Source: Mycoplasmopsis lipofaciens ATCC 35015 | GTDB taxonomy: Bacteria; Bacillota_I; Bacilli_A; Mycoplasmatales; Metamycoplasmataceae | DNA: 64,000 nucleotides | Direction: 5' to 3' | Assembly: GCF_000686585.1 (NCBI RefSeq) | Contig: NZ_JMKY01000005.1 | Coordinates: forward strand, 62,001-126,000 | In this document: positions 21,310 to 34,085 of the stretch, one piece after another | How the letters are laid out: every line of letters starts with the position of its first letter | How positions within the stretch are numbered: the stretch's first letter is position 1 | Position numbers and translations under genes: made by a program | Notes under the pieces: generated by a model | The model's database searches: none | Seen by the model: the letters and a program-made list of their open reading frames with translations, nothing else | What the model was told of the DNA's origin: nothing

Positions 21310-24300
21310 TTACTTAAACGCATTAGCGATTTCTTCTAATGTAAATTTCGAATCTTCATTAGAATTATTAGATTTAGGGAATTTACCAACTTTTAAATAA
21401 TTTTTTAATGATCAACGTAAATAAGCTGTATTAAAGTAATAATTAAATCTTAATTCAACAGCTTGTCTTATTTCTTCATCACTTCTTTGATATTGTGTTT
21501 GAAGTGTTTCATTTAATTCTTTAGCTCTTTCAATTGATTGTTCTAATCTTTCTTTAATTTTAGTTAAGTTAGTTGAATCTTCTTTAATAAGAGTGATTAA
21601 ATTATTAATTTGTATGTTAAAAATGCTGTCATCATAAATTGTTGGAGAGGTAAAACCATAAATATATTGTTCAATACTTCTAGTATCTACACTATCTTGA
21701 TTATTACCTTGATATTTTATATTTGTATTTTTAGTTTTAAAAGCGTTTCATTTAATTTGATCTACTTTGTTTAATAAAACTCCTGAAGATCATTCTATAT
21801 CATTTCTTTGAGCATTATCTCCATTAGTGTGTGATAAACCTTTTCTTAAACTGTTAAAACCAAGTAAATAAACAACTGAATTTAAAATACCGGTAGTATT
21901 TTTAATATTAGATTTAATTTGATCTATTTTTTCAGTAGTCAAATTACTAATTTTTAATCCATCCAATTTTAAAATTTCATTAGTTAGCATTTCTTTAGTT
22001 ATTATATTTGTATCTTCATTAAGAGGCATATCATTCCCGGTTCCATTAGAATCTTGTTCAGAACCTGTTATAAAAACATAACCAGTTCTTGTATCTAAAC
22101 CAATATAATTTGAAAATGCATTAGATTGATAAGGCACTCTAGTTACTGAGGCAACTTTATTTATATTATCAGTAATTGCTTTTAATTCATTTTTAATTTC
22201 GGTTTCATTCATACCCAATTCTTTTTCAATATACAATTTAGGTTGTTGTTCATAAAAATCATCATCTGCTTTTTGTAACGCAGCTTCAAATTCATCATTT
22301 GCTTGTTTTAATTCTTCTACAGTTCTGTTATCTTCTTCACTAGGATTAAACATATCAGATAATTGATTTAATTTAGCTTCTAATTCTGTTTTAATAGATG
22401 ATGTCTCACTATCATTTAATTTATTTTTTATATATTTATTTGCATTATTTTTATTACTTAAATATCTGCTTTTTTCATTAATAATATTAGTTTTAATTTC
22501 ATTTATTTTTTGTTTATATTCATCTAATTTATTTTTTACATCTTCTACAATTGTATTAATCTCAGATGCATTTTGATTTGTAGAAACATTTGCTTCTTGA
22601 TTATTAATATATTCATTAGCTTCATTATATAAATTTTCAAACGCTTTTTTATCTCTTATTGCTTCTAATACTTGAGAATTAAAATCATTTTTTATTTCAT
22701 TAAAATCAATAGTTGCTTTATTTTTAGCAAACCCTTTTAACGCGGCATCCAATTTATCATTTTCATCTTTAATTTTAGCTGCTGATTCTGAATTTTCGTT
22801 AAAAATATTAACATTATATGCATTTTGATATAACGTATTTAAATTATCTATAAGATTTTTATATTTAGGTTTTTTATTTTCATCACTATCTATTAATGAA
22901 TGATATATAGGCGAAAGACCCATATCAAATCTCGTAATTTGAGATAGGATATCATTATCTTCTTTTTCTTTTGCCATTTTAGCTTTGTTAATTGCCTCAA
23001 TTAATTTATCAGTTTGAGTATTTATAATCTCAAGAGTAACAATATTAGAGACAAATAAAGAAATATTTCTCTGATCATGGTCTAACGAATCATAAATAGC
23101 ACTATATTTTCGATTTGCTAAAGTCTTTTTCAAGTTTTTAATTTCTTCTTGTTTAGCATTTCAATTATTCATAGCAGTATCAAGTTGTTCTTGTTTATGT
23201 TTTAATTCTTTTAATTGATTTGTTTTGGTTTTAATTTCAGAAATTTTATCTTGAAGATCTTTGGAATCAATTGAAGCAATAAAAGCATTTAATTCATCTA
23301 TTCTTTGATTTGCTTCAGTGTGGGTTGTTTCTTGATGATAATCATCTCGAGTATCGTTTTCTATATTTTTAAATTCATTTAAAATTCTATTAATTTTTAT
23401 AGTTGTAACTTCTTTATACTTGTCATTAATCTCTTTAGTAGCATTAACAATATCGATTAAGTTTACATTATCATAATTATCTTTATTTTGTAATTCGTTT
23501 AAATATATATTTCTGTCATGTGTTACTGAATTAACTCCCATAATTAAACGTAATTCAAAATTATCATCTGAATCCAGTGCATCAATGACTATACCTCTAT
23601 TTTGACGCGCTGCTTTTAGCATATCAACTAATTCATTATTTTTTTCTTGTAACTTAGATTTTAACTTATCAATTTCTAATTGAACATTATCAGTTATATC
23701 TTGAATAGCATTTGGATTAGTTTCATCTAATATTTCTGCCTTTTTATCCTTATTTTGTTCAGCAAGAGTAATCGAATCTTGATTATATATTGTGCTTAAA
23801 TCAATAGAAGTATTTGAAAATTTATCTTTTAAATTATTAAATGTCATTAATTTTTCTCTTAAAATAACACGTTTATTTTCCAATAATTCTTCTGCTTTAT
23901 TTTTTGATTGGTTATATTTATCTGTTAAATCTGCTAACGCTTGTTTTCTTTCACTATAAGTACCATTGTTAACAATGTTTTGAATTGGGTCTAAATCTGG
24001 AAGAATATTTATTGCTTCATCAAAACTATTATTTGCACTAGGCATTTGAAGATGATCTTTATATCTTCTTACTTCATCTAATTTATTTTCTAAGTTAGTT
24101 TTAGATAACTCGGTTTTATTTTGAATTTTTTCATTAACTAAGACTATATAATTTTGCAATTCTATTTTTTTACTATTTAAATATGTTGAAGTTTTTGTTG
24201 ACAATTTTTCATCAGTTTTTCAATCACCCACCATTTGTTCTTCAATATCTTTTAATCATGGATCAGTTGATTTGAAATCGTATTCATTTTTTGCTTTTTC

Positions 24301-27087
24301 AATTAATTCATTTAAGTCGGTTATTTTTGCTTGAAGATTTTGTTTTGCTTCATTTTGATTATTAATAGCTTCTGTTTTAGCATGTTTTGCATTTTCTAAA
24401 GCCTCTCTTACTGTATTCATTTTATTAGTAAAATCAGAAAATGAAAAACCATGATTTTCTGCTCATTTATTTGTTATATCATCTTTTTTATTTGCATCAT
24501 TTTGTAATTCAGTTGCAACTGATTTGACATTATTAATATTTTGTAAAATATCATCTTTTTTATCTGATAAATTATCTTCATTTACTTCAAAACTATTAAA
24601 TTCATTTAATAAACGTTGACTATCTTCAACAATACCATTTAAAGCATCATTTAATGCAATATTAGCAATAGCATTTCTTGTTTTTAAAGCTTGTAAATGT
24701 TCTTTTCAATAATCAATTGATAATGTATCATTTTCATAATAAGTTGAATATTCATCAATAACATTTTGAAGTTGAAGAGAAGCATTTTCATCTAAAAGTA
24801 ACCCTTTTTGATTTTCGCTAAGAATATATTGATTTTTAATTTTTAATTTATCAAGTTCTGTTTTGAATTGATTTTTAAAATTGTTTACAACTTTATTTGC
24901 TTCTGTTTGCGCATCTTTTAATTGATTTTTAATATTTTCTAATTTTTGATTTAGTTCATCATTAGTAAATGTATTTATATCACTATCTTCAACTAAATTA
25001 TTTAGCGCTTCATCCAATTTATTTTTAATTTCAGGATATTGAGATAAATCACTTATTTCATAATTATTAGTTAATTCATTTTTAAAATTATCAATACTTT
25101 CTTTAGCTTTTCTAAATTTATTTTTATATAAAGCATTTCTATCATCTACAAGTTCAATTTGTTCGTTTAAATTATCTTTATCTTCTATTAATTTATTTAA
25201 TATCTCTGTCAATGAATGTTTGTTTTCATCTAAATATTTAACACTACCATTTTCAACATTATCTATTGCTTTTTTAAAGTTTTCGCCTTCTGCTTCATTA
25301 ACATCAAAAACTTTTTTATATTTTTCATCAATAGAATCATATTTTGCTTCTTTAGCTTTTTCAATTAATGGCTTAATTTCATTTAATTGTTCATTTATTT
25401 GGTTTGCTAAATTATCTAAAATGGCTTTTTTAACATTTTCTAATTCATTTAATACTTTTTTAGCTATCTCTTCTTTTTCATCTAATTCTGCAAGGGTTGA
25501 CGAATCTAAATTATTTTGAATTTGTGCTAAAAAATTAGCTAATTTATCAGCATTTGAATTAATTGTAATTTCTTGTTCATTTCAATCATTGTTTTTAGCA
25601 TTATTATCACTTGGATTTTGAGAAATAAATTCTTGAATTTGAGATAAAACATTTTCAACTTTATTTTGCTTAGAATTTTTATAATTATTTAATTTTAAAA
25701 TAAGGTCGGCATGATTGCTATTAATAATTTTTGGATTAGTTTCACTAATTGTCATAGGTAAAAATTGATTTAATGTTTCAATTAAATTTAAAATTTCATT
25801 TTCTGCTGCTTGTTTATTTGGTAATGAATTCAAGTATTGAATATCATTATCATTATTTTCTTTTCAATTTATAAAATTAGTTTTAGCATTTTGTAATTCT
25901 TTATTTATATTTTGAATATATTTGTTAATAGCATTATTTAATAATGTTTTTTCCTCTTCATATTTGTCTTTAGTTTGATTTGTTAATAAATCATTTGCTT
26001 TATTAATTTCATTTTTTAATTCATCATTAATTTCGTCAGAATAATTTAATTTATTTGTGTTAAATAAAATTTCTGCTTGTTCAATTATGTTAGTTAGATC
26101 AATTTTATTTTTTCTATTTTTTAATACATTAATACTATTGTTATTTTGTTCAAAAACAGTTAAATTAAATTGACTAAGATTATCGTTGTATTTGTTCAAA
26201 TCTTCTAATTTTGCAACAACTTCATCTTTTAAATTATTATATGAATCATTTGCAAATGATGATTTAGAGTTGTCAATATCAGTTAATAATGCATTTAATT
26301 GATTTTTAATTAAATTTAGATTTTTTAAATTCTTTTGATGTTCAGATTCAACTAAATCTTTAACAAATTTTGATGCATCTAATGTAATTGTTGATTCAAT
26401 ATTACTTTGATCATCTCTAAAAATTTGAACATTACCTTCACTAGACATATATGTTTTCAATTCTCCTAAAACCTTATATTTAATATTTAAAATATATTCA
26501 TCAGGTTGTGGAGAAACAATTGAATATCCATCAAATTTAATACCTAAATTTTGTGGAATTCTATCTAAAGTTAAAAATTTATTATCTATTAATTGTTGGA
26601 TTCCATAAAAACTTTTTGGTAATTTATTTAAAAATGATTTTAATTTTTCAATATCGTTAAATTTTTCATTTAAGCCTTCAGTTTCATTTAAAACATTAGC
26701 AACCACAAATTTTTTGAATCCTGAAATTAATTCATGTCTAACATAAGTATTTGAAGGATTTTTTCTATCTGTCACTTTAATATCAACATATAATATTCCT
26801 TCTTTATCGTTAACATTATTAGGATCAAAAATCAACTCATATGAATAATTTTCATCATTATCCTCTGTCTTGACAAAACTATCATTTGCTAAATAACTAG
26901 CATAGATGTCTTGATTGTTACCAATAGTTTTTAATTTAATTGAATTTGCAAATTCTTCTATTGTTTGTTTTTTATTATTGTTTTTATTTTTTAGATAAAG
27001 AATTGAAACTAAAATACTGCCAGAAACAAATGTTGCGGCAATAAAAGCTGTCAATGCTTTAACTATTTTTTGTTTTTTTGTTGTCAT
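21310..27087 (-). CDS. Giant membrane-anchored helical surface protein (1925 residues)
   Basis: A single frame of 1925 residues when TGA is Trp. The N-terminus has K-K-Q-K and then one hydrophobic segment (about residues 11-31) without a lipobox cysteine, so it is membrane-anchored with the rest probably outside. Residues of about 260 onward are almost wholly charged and helical, rich in Asn, Lys, Glu and Leu. They are arranged in loose repeats of the type L-x-x-A-I-N-K-x-x-E-x-L, like the Lmp and FIVAR-type repeats of mycoplasma adhesins. A short non-helical island with G-L-D-T-R-T-G-Y-V-F lies near residue 1675. It probably extends from the cell as a long rod and may serve in attachment. 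Start after GAGGAG, -10 TATAAT at 27117-27122. Confidence 0.8.
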
Positions 27088-27116
27088 AATTAATACTCCT
27101 CTTGATTATAAAAGTA

Positions 27117-27122
27117 TTATAA
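27117..27122 (-). promoter_or_regulatory. -10 box of the giant surface protein gene
   Basis: TATAAT on the - strand, about 30 bases upstream of the ATG at 27087. The implied leader is short, with GAGGAG as ribosome-binding site. Confidence 0.6.
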
Positions 27123-27315
27123 TTTTATCATAAAGTAACATTTTTTAAAAACATATTTTTAGGAATATTTATTAATATCAAAAAACTATGATTTTCAATT
27201 TGTTTTTAAAATTGTTTTCTATACCAAAAGATAAAATAATTTAGCTTTACTTTGCATCCTGGTTTTGGTATTAAAAATAAAAAATAAAAAAATGATTAAC
27301 ATTTCAAAAATATAC

Positions 27316-27321
27316 TATAAT
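27316..27321 (+). promoter_or_regulatory. -10 box of the opp operon
   Basis: Consensus TATAAT. Seven bases after it is G27328, the first base of the terminal helix of the leader RNA, which fits a start site there. The -35 side is AT-rich with TTAACA at 27296-27301 at a short distance. Confidence 0.65.
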
Positions 27322-27327
27322 AAGAAC

Positions 27328-27662
27328 GCTATGTTTAAAAAATTAAATTCACAAATTATTAACAAAAAGAATATGATCATTAAGTTTTGAATGATCAACT
27401 TTTGTTGATAAATACCTGTGAATTTTAAGTAATGAGTAAATGAATAGTTCTTATAGCAGGTATTAAACGTAAGTTAATAGTTAATTCCTGCTTTTATTAA
27501 TTTAGATTATAGAAATCGATAAATCAGGAGATAAAAAACTATTATTGATATTGAAATTCTATAATCTACAGATGCAAATAAAAATTTGTAGAGATTAGAA
27601 TTCTTTACAAATTTTTATTTGCATTAAACATAGCAAAATAAATTATTTTTTTAAGGAGAAAT
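27328..27662 (+). ncRNA. Highly structured ~330-nt leader of oppABCDF (candidate riboswitch or attenuator)
   Basis: Helices seen directly: a terminal P1 GCTATGTTTA (27328-27337) with TAAACATAGC (27625-27634). A long stem follows, made of AAATTCACA (27345-27353) with TGTGAATTT (27417-27425), then 27356-27369 with 27399-27411, then TGATCATT (27374-27381) with AATGATCA (27390-27397). A terminator-like hairpin runs 27455-27466 with 27481-27492 and is followed by TTTA. Then comes a 12-bp helix 27503-27514/27557-27568, and a 19-bp perfect hairpin 27572-27590/27606-27624. Several arms can pair in mutually exclusive ways. No known riboswitch, T-box, RNase P or SRP motif was recognised. Confidence 0.6.
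27455..27496 (+). terminator. Candidate regulated terminator inside the opp leader
   Basis: AGCAGG...TTAA pairs with TTAA...CCTGCT over 12 positions with a single mismatch, followed by TTTA. Its 5' arm CAGGTATT (27457-27464) is also perfectly complementary to AATACCTG (27411-27418), which gives an antiterminator-like alternative. Confidence 0.55.
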
Positions 27663-30563
27663 ATGAAAAAAACAAAATTATGGTTCTTACCATTAGCTTC
27701 TACAACTGTTTTTGCACCGGTTTTAGTCGCAGGTGCATGTAGTAAAGGTGGACTAAAAGATACAGAAGCTGAAAAACAAGAAGAAAAAGAAAGAATTGAT
27801 GCAATAAAAAATGACATGAGAAATGGAGTCTGATCACAAGCTAATACTATTAAAACTCGCTTCAATGACACATTTTCTAAACAACGTATTTGAAAAAAAT
27901 ATGTTGCATCACAATATAAAAATGAGGAATTTCTTGTTGATCCGTCAATTCATTACGGATCATGACTAAAAAGAAATAGCGAATACACAGCAGGTGTATT
28001 AGTAAGACGTCAAACCTTATATTCACCAGTTGAAGAAAATGTAAATGGAGATATTAAAATAATTAGACCAAGTGTATGAAAATACAAATTAGAATATGCA
28101 GATGAAATCCGTGTCTCATATTTAGATGATACTAATACTGAACAAGTTGCAATTTTTAATAATGATAATGCTGAAATTATGCCTACTTTAGACGAGGGAA
28201 ATTATTTTTCAAAACCACTTTATCATGCAAGAAGTAATGATGTTCAAAGTATTAATAGCGTACATTTTGAAAACCTACTTAAAAAAGGAACTAAAATACA
28301 ATTCCATGTTCGTTCAGGAGCATATTGAATTAATAGTAATGGTCAAAAAACCAAATACGAAGTTAAAGCAGATGACTTTTATGTTTCGTGACTAAGAACC
28401 TTTTTATTGGGAAGAGATAATAGAATTAGGGCTCTTAAAGGTACAAAATGACAAGCAAAATTAAAAGATGTTGAAAGTGATGGTAAAACAACTAAAGTTC
28501 AAGAACTTGAATTAGATAATTTAATTACATCAATTCTTTCACCAGGAACCAAGTATTATAGTGAACAATTTCAATTTCCAAATATGTATCTATATTCATT
28601 ATATGGTGTTGATGCTAATAAATTTAAAAACAGATCAGAATTTATTAAAACAGTTAATGGTAAAGAATATGTAACAATTGGCAAAAAAGATACTGTTAAT
28701 CATGCTCAAATGAACTTATTATTTGATCAAATTGTTATCTCGCAAGATTTTAGTGCTGCTCCTTCAGATTACATTAAAGAATTTAATACAAAAATTCCAG
28801 AATATGAACAATTTCAACAAAATGAAGAAAATGCAAGAAAATTAAGAGAAGAAGTAATTAAATTAGCAAATGAATTACCAGATGATAACATTGTTAAAAT
28901 TTCTGGCGCTTATTGATATGGTCAAAACTGAAAAAATAGTTTGACAGCAGGTCAATATTATTATAAAGGATATGAAGGTTCATCTGCTGAAGAACTATAT
29001 CAAAAAAATGAAAATTATTTCGATCAAGAATTTGTAAATAATCAATCAAATATCAAAAAAATAATTACTCTATATATGAAATCTGGACAAGATTTAAAAA
29101 CTTTTACATCTAACAAATTTGCTGATTATGTAAATGGTGAATATTCTACGTTTGCAACATCAGATTTAGATGATAAAGAACAAATTGCAATTAGAAAAAA
29201 TCCAATTAGCTATGGAGTTACATATCGTACAATATTAAATACAAGTAGTTCAACATTTGCAGAAACATGAAGAATTTTTCCAACTCCAAAAACTACTGAC
29301 AATGAACACAATTATTGAAATGATAATTTCACAAAATTAATGTATGGTGTTACAAAAAGTGAATTGGAAAGTGGGAATGTTAAAGGCATTGATAAATTAG
29401 AATATGTTACATCAGGCTATGGTTTATCATTTAGATCTATTTTAACATCTGCAATTAATTGATCAGGTGTTGCAAGTGTTATGACAAACGGAACATCTAG
29501 AGCATGAATTAATAGTTTAGCTCAAGATGGAGATATGGGTGGTAGTGATCAAGCAACAAATCCAAAAACCGTTTTAGATTACTATGATTTAACAAATACT
29601 ACATTTGGAGTTGATAAAGATGGAAATAAAATAGATTCTACCGTTGCTACTCCTACCGAAAATGAAGAAAGTGCATTAATTGCTTCAAGTGATTTTAATA
29701 AATATAAATCAGTTAAATTTAATGATGCTAAAAAAGCTATGAAAGAATTATTAGATACATTCTATAGTGAAAATAATATACCTAATAATGAAAAAATCGA
29801 ATGAGTTTTACCATATAGATATATTAACTTTAAACCAGAAAATTTTGCAAATCTATGAAAAGCAGAAGTATTAGGAAAACTATTTAGTGAATTAGATGAT
29901 AGATTGCTTGTGCGTCCAGAAAAAGCCACTGCTGAAAATACAACATTATTAACCGATGGTATATTTGCATCAGATTCAATTATGGCTTTTGCTGGTTGAG
30001 GTTACGATTATGCCAATGTAGGTTCAGGTTTAGATGGTATTTCTGCTTGCTCATTATCGCCATTTATTGCAATTCTAAGTAATTTACCAAATTCACAAGC
30101 AAAATTATCAAAAGCATTTCCAAAATTAGTAGAAGTAGCAAATGCCTTTAAAGATTTTGTAAATAATTCACAAGAATATAGACTATCTGTTAAATTAGAA
30201 GATTTGGTTAAATTAAGTTACAAAGATATTTTTAAATATACACTAAATGGTGAGAGTAATAAACTCAAATTTGATTCAAACACAAATTCACTAGTGCCAT
30301 TAGAAGAAAATGAAATTGGAACATATAATTCACTTGACACTGTAAGAGCATCTTTCTGATTAGAATATGTTAGCCAAAAAACAAATGATGAATTAGCACA
30401 ATTAATTCAAGAAGTAACCAATTATGTTTCAACAACATTTGGTGTAGCACGTTTCATAACCAAAGATGCGCAACCTTCACTAAATAATTCATATTATCAA
30501 ATACCATATACAAGTGAATACCAATTCTGAATGCAAGATGTTGTTGTATTAGACAAAGAATAA
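27663..30563 (+). CDS. oppA: Oligopeptide ABC transporter substrate-binding lipoprotein OppA
   Basis: 966 residues, many TGA-Trp codons. Signal peptide with lipobox V-A-G-A-C, lipidated Cys at residue 26. The protein is much longer than typical 550-residue OppA proteins but in the range of mycoplasma OppA/P100 proteins, which combine peptide binding with other surface roles in some species. I did not see a clear G-x-x-x-x-G-K-S/T P-loop. Identity rests mainly on position directly before oppBCDF, size and lipobox. AAGGAG lies seven bases before the ATG. Expression is probably governed by the structured leader upstream. Confidence 0.85.
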
Positions 30564-30664
30564 ACATAAAATATTAAAAAACTAACAAAAACTAAAAATT
30601 ATGTAAAATAAAATTAATTACTTTTTAAGGTAATTAAATTTATTTTTATATAGAATGGAAAAAC

Positions 30665-31729
30665 ATGATTAGATATTCAATAAAACGTGTATTGTTAGCA
30701 ATTTTAACTCTTTTTATTATCATTGTTTTCTCTTACACATTAATTATTACTTTTGGTAAAAATCCTTATGAGGTAGCATTAGGACATGTTACAGATGCAA
30801 AAACAAAAAAAATAATAGAAGAGCTTAGTAATCAATATAAAAATCAACCTAGATTATTAATGCTAGCTCAATATTTGTGAAGAATACTACAAGGAAATTG
30901 AGGTCATTTTTATTTAATGTCATCAATTGCCAATAATTTAGATGCTAAAACTATTCCACAATTATTCTTTAAGCCACTAAAATGATCAATTATGGTTTCA
31001 TTACCTGCATTTATCATTAGTGCTTTACTAGGTTCAATGTTGGGAGTTTTAGCAGGTTATAAACGCGGCAAATTAATAGATAACATAATAAATATATTTG
31101 TTTTAATTTTTATAGCTATACCATCATTTATAATCGCTCCTTTTGTTATTAATTTATTCAGAGGTATTCTACCAACAGAATTTAAATCACCATATGGAGC
31201 AACAGATGGTTGAAATGATACTATTTTATCTATTTTACCTGCTATATTAGTAGTTACGCTTGGCTCATTAGCAGTTTATACTTTATATGCTCGTAATCAA
31301 GTCGTTACAGTTCTAACTAGTAATTACATATTAATAGCTAAAACAAAAGGATTAAGTAATTTAGAAATTTTTAAAAAATACGTTTTTAGAAATATTTCAA
31401 TACCTCTTGCTGCAATTATTATTCCAAGTTATATTGTTTTATTAAGCGGAAGTATTATTGTAGAAAAATTTTGAGGTATTCCAGGATCTGCCACAATTAT
31501 TGCAGAAGCATTCCCGAAAGGGGAAATTGATGTTGTTATGTTTAACATAATATTTTTTACAGCATTAACATTAGTAACTGAGATAGTGGTTGATATAACT
31601 TATGCATTAATAGATCCAAGAATTCAGTATGAAAAAAGTTCAGGTTTAAATTATTTAGAAATATTTAAGGCATATTTATCAAGAAAAAAAGAAGCAAAAA
31701 TATTATTAAAGCAAGGAGGAAATAATTAA
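30665..31729 (+). CDS. oppB: Oligopeptide ABC transporter permease OppB
   Basis: 354 residues with about six membrane segments. The N-terminus M-I-R-Y-S-I-K-R-V-L is typical of OppB/DppB. The coupling loop L-I-A-K-T-K-G-L-S near residues 222-230 is the EAA-type contact to the ATPases. A 100-base gap after oppA contains a small hairpin, TAATTAC/GTAATTA around 30615-30636, which may reduce read-through from oppA. The stop overlaps the oppC ATG (TAATG). Confidence 0.92.
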
Positions 31730-32988
31730 TGAATAGTAATGATTTTAATCATCAATATAAGTTAACACAAGAATTCATTAATAAAATAAAACTTGCTAAA
31801 GACAAAAAGAATTCTAATTCTATTGCTGGAAAGCCTAAAATTTTAGCTATTGAAGTTATTAAGAGATTTTTTAAGAATCCAGCTGTTTTAATAGCATTTA
31901 TAACTTTTATAGCCTTAATGATTGCAGCTGTTGTAATTACCACAACAAGTCCATTGCCAGCTGTTAAAAAAGTTGATTTTTATTGACAAAATGAATATAA
32001 AACAACAGACATAAATAGTCTACCGCCAATTTTTAAACCTATTATTGAAACATCTAACGGTTCTATAATTCATAGAACACAACTGATGCTAGGTGAAAAA
32101 TTAAACGATGGTGTTGATTTTTCAAAATATTTAAAAGATTATATTACTGACTATGAAAAACTTACACCATCAATAATAAAATTAAATTATTACAATTATT
32201 GAGATGGAGCTTGAATATTAGGACAATTAACTAATGCTCAAAGTAGAGGCGAAACAATTACACCTGCTTTAGTTGCAGAAGTAACTGCTAAATTGCCAAA
32301 CTTTAGACCAATATTTGGTACCACTGAATTAGGTGTTGACATTTGAACAACTGTTTGAAAAGGAGCGCTAGAATCAATTTGAGTAGCTTTAGTTGTTGCT
32401 TCAATTGAAACATTAATAGGTGTTTTTGTGGGTGCATACTTAGGTTTCCATGCTGGAAAATCTTTGGATACATTTATGATGCGTATAATTGAAATATTCC
32501 AAAGTCCACCTTCAATTATTTGACTATTAATGTTTGTTTCCATTTGAGGACCATCTAACATAGTATTAATTTTAGGGTTGTTATTTGTTGGATGAACATG
32601 ACCAATTGGTACAACACGTATGTTTATAATAACAGTTAAAGATGAAGAATACATTATTGCTGCTAAAAGTGTTGGAGCAAGTACAAAAAGACAAATTTTT
32701 ATGCATGCATTACCAGCTATTATTGGTAAATTAGCAATGAACTATGTACGTCGTATTCCTTCAATAATTTTAACAATTGCTTCACTTGCATTCTTAGGTT
32801 TCTATCAAGATAGTAATTCAGCAAATTTAGGATACTTTATGATTAATAACACAAAATTAGCAGATACCAACCCTTGAGTAATGATTTTACCTGCCACAAT
32901 ATTATTAACACTTTCACTAAGCTTACAATTTATTGCTGTTGGATTGCATGATGCATTAGATCCAAGAGTTATTAAAACAAGTAGATAG
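31729..32988 (+). CDS. oppC: Oligopeptide ABC transporter permease OppC
   Basis: 419 residues, behind AAGGAGG. N-terminal cytoplasmic stretch, first membrane helix near residues 58-80, and a large external loop of about 130 residues. The five-helix permease core follows, with the coupling loop Y-I-I-A-A-K-S-V-G-A (about residues 307-316). It forms the channel together with OppB. One-base overlap with oppB indicates coupled translation. Confidence 0.92.
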
Positions 32989-32996
32989 AGGTCAAT

Positions 32997-34085
32997 ATGA
33001 AATTAGATTCAATTAAAACAAATGAATTAACCGATAATATGCTTCTTAAAGTTCGTAACTTAAGAGTGGATTTTAAAACAGGACATAAAAGAACATTACG
33101 TATTATTAGAGGCATTGACTTAGATATAAAAAGAGCACAAATTGTAGGCCTTGTGGGGGAATCAGGTAGTGGAAAAAGCGTTACTTCTAAATCTCTGATT
33201 AATGTTAATGAAAACGCAACAACTGTTGCTGATGAAATGCAAATTGAAGATTTAGATTTAAACAAAATTAAACACGAAAAAATGTGACAAAATATTAGAG
33301 GACAATATATAGGATATATTCCACAAGATCCTTTAACATCTTTAAATCCAACAAGAAAAATTGGAGCTCAACTTTTGGATGCATTAAATCTTAATAAAGA
33401 ATGAAAAAAGAAAAATCAAAAAGACAAAAAAGATTATCTAATAGGCTTATTAAAGCAATTTGGTATTAGAGATGCAGAGCAAGTTTATTATCGATATCCA
33501 CACACTTTAAGTGGTGGAATGAAACAACGTGTTGTAATTACCATGGTTGTGGCTTTAAAACCAAAACTTATAATTGCTGATGAACCAACTACGGCTTTAG
33601 ACCCAACTGTTCAAGCAAGTGTTTTAGCTTTATTTGAACAAATTAGAAAAGATATGAATATCTCAATTATTTTAATTAGCCACAATATTAGTGTGGTTGC
33701 AAAATTCTGTGATTACATCTATGTTATGTATGCTGGAAAAATAGTTGAAAGAGGAACTAGAAAAGATATTTTTACTGATCCAAGACATCCTTATACATGA
33801 GCTTTAATTTCAGCAATTCCTGAAAATAGTCAAAGTAGATTATATTCAATTGATGGTACACCGCCAGATATGGCTAATTTACCATTAGGTGATCCATTTG
33901 CTCCTAGAAATGATTATGCTTTAGAAATAGATTTTTATAAAGAACCACCATTAATTCCAATTAATAAACACCATTCAGCAGCAACTTGATTATTACACCC
34001 TGATAGTCCTAAAGTAAAAAAATTAGAAGAACTAGAGATTAGACTTAATAGTTTTAAAGAGGTATTTAAAGATGAAAAAGAGTAA
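32997..34085 (+). CDS. oppD: Oligopeptide ABC transporter ATPase OppD
   Basis: 362 residues. Walker A G-E-S-G-S-G-K-S (about residues 54-61), signature L-S-G-G-M-K-Q-R, Walker B L-I-I-A-D-E-P-T, H-loop I-S-H-N and the C-terminal oligopeptide-transporter extension with H-P-Y-T-W-A-L are present. Length is normal for OppD, with no large insert, unlike its partner OppF. It overlaps oppF by 14 bases. Confidence 0.95.

Noticed and set aside
25220-25519. 99-codon + strand ORF inside the giant protein gene
   Set aside because: Antisense of helical repeat sequence, Ser/Phe-rich as expected for such shadows.
27432-27500. Annotating the 22-codon leader ORF as a gene
   Set aside because: No good Shine-Dalgarno and such ORFs are common by chance; kept only as a finding.
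27328-27662. RNase P, SRP or T-box RNA as identity of the opp leader
   Set aside because: None of the conserved core motifs of these RNAs (for example GGAAAGTCC-type, GGAAGNAGC-type or the T-box TGGNACC) is present.
32238-32654. 138-codon - strand ORF opposite oppC
   Set aside because: Shadow of the permease gene; composition is that of an antisense frame.
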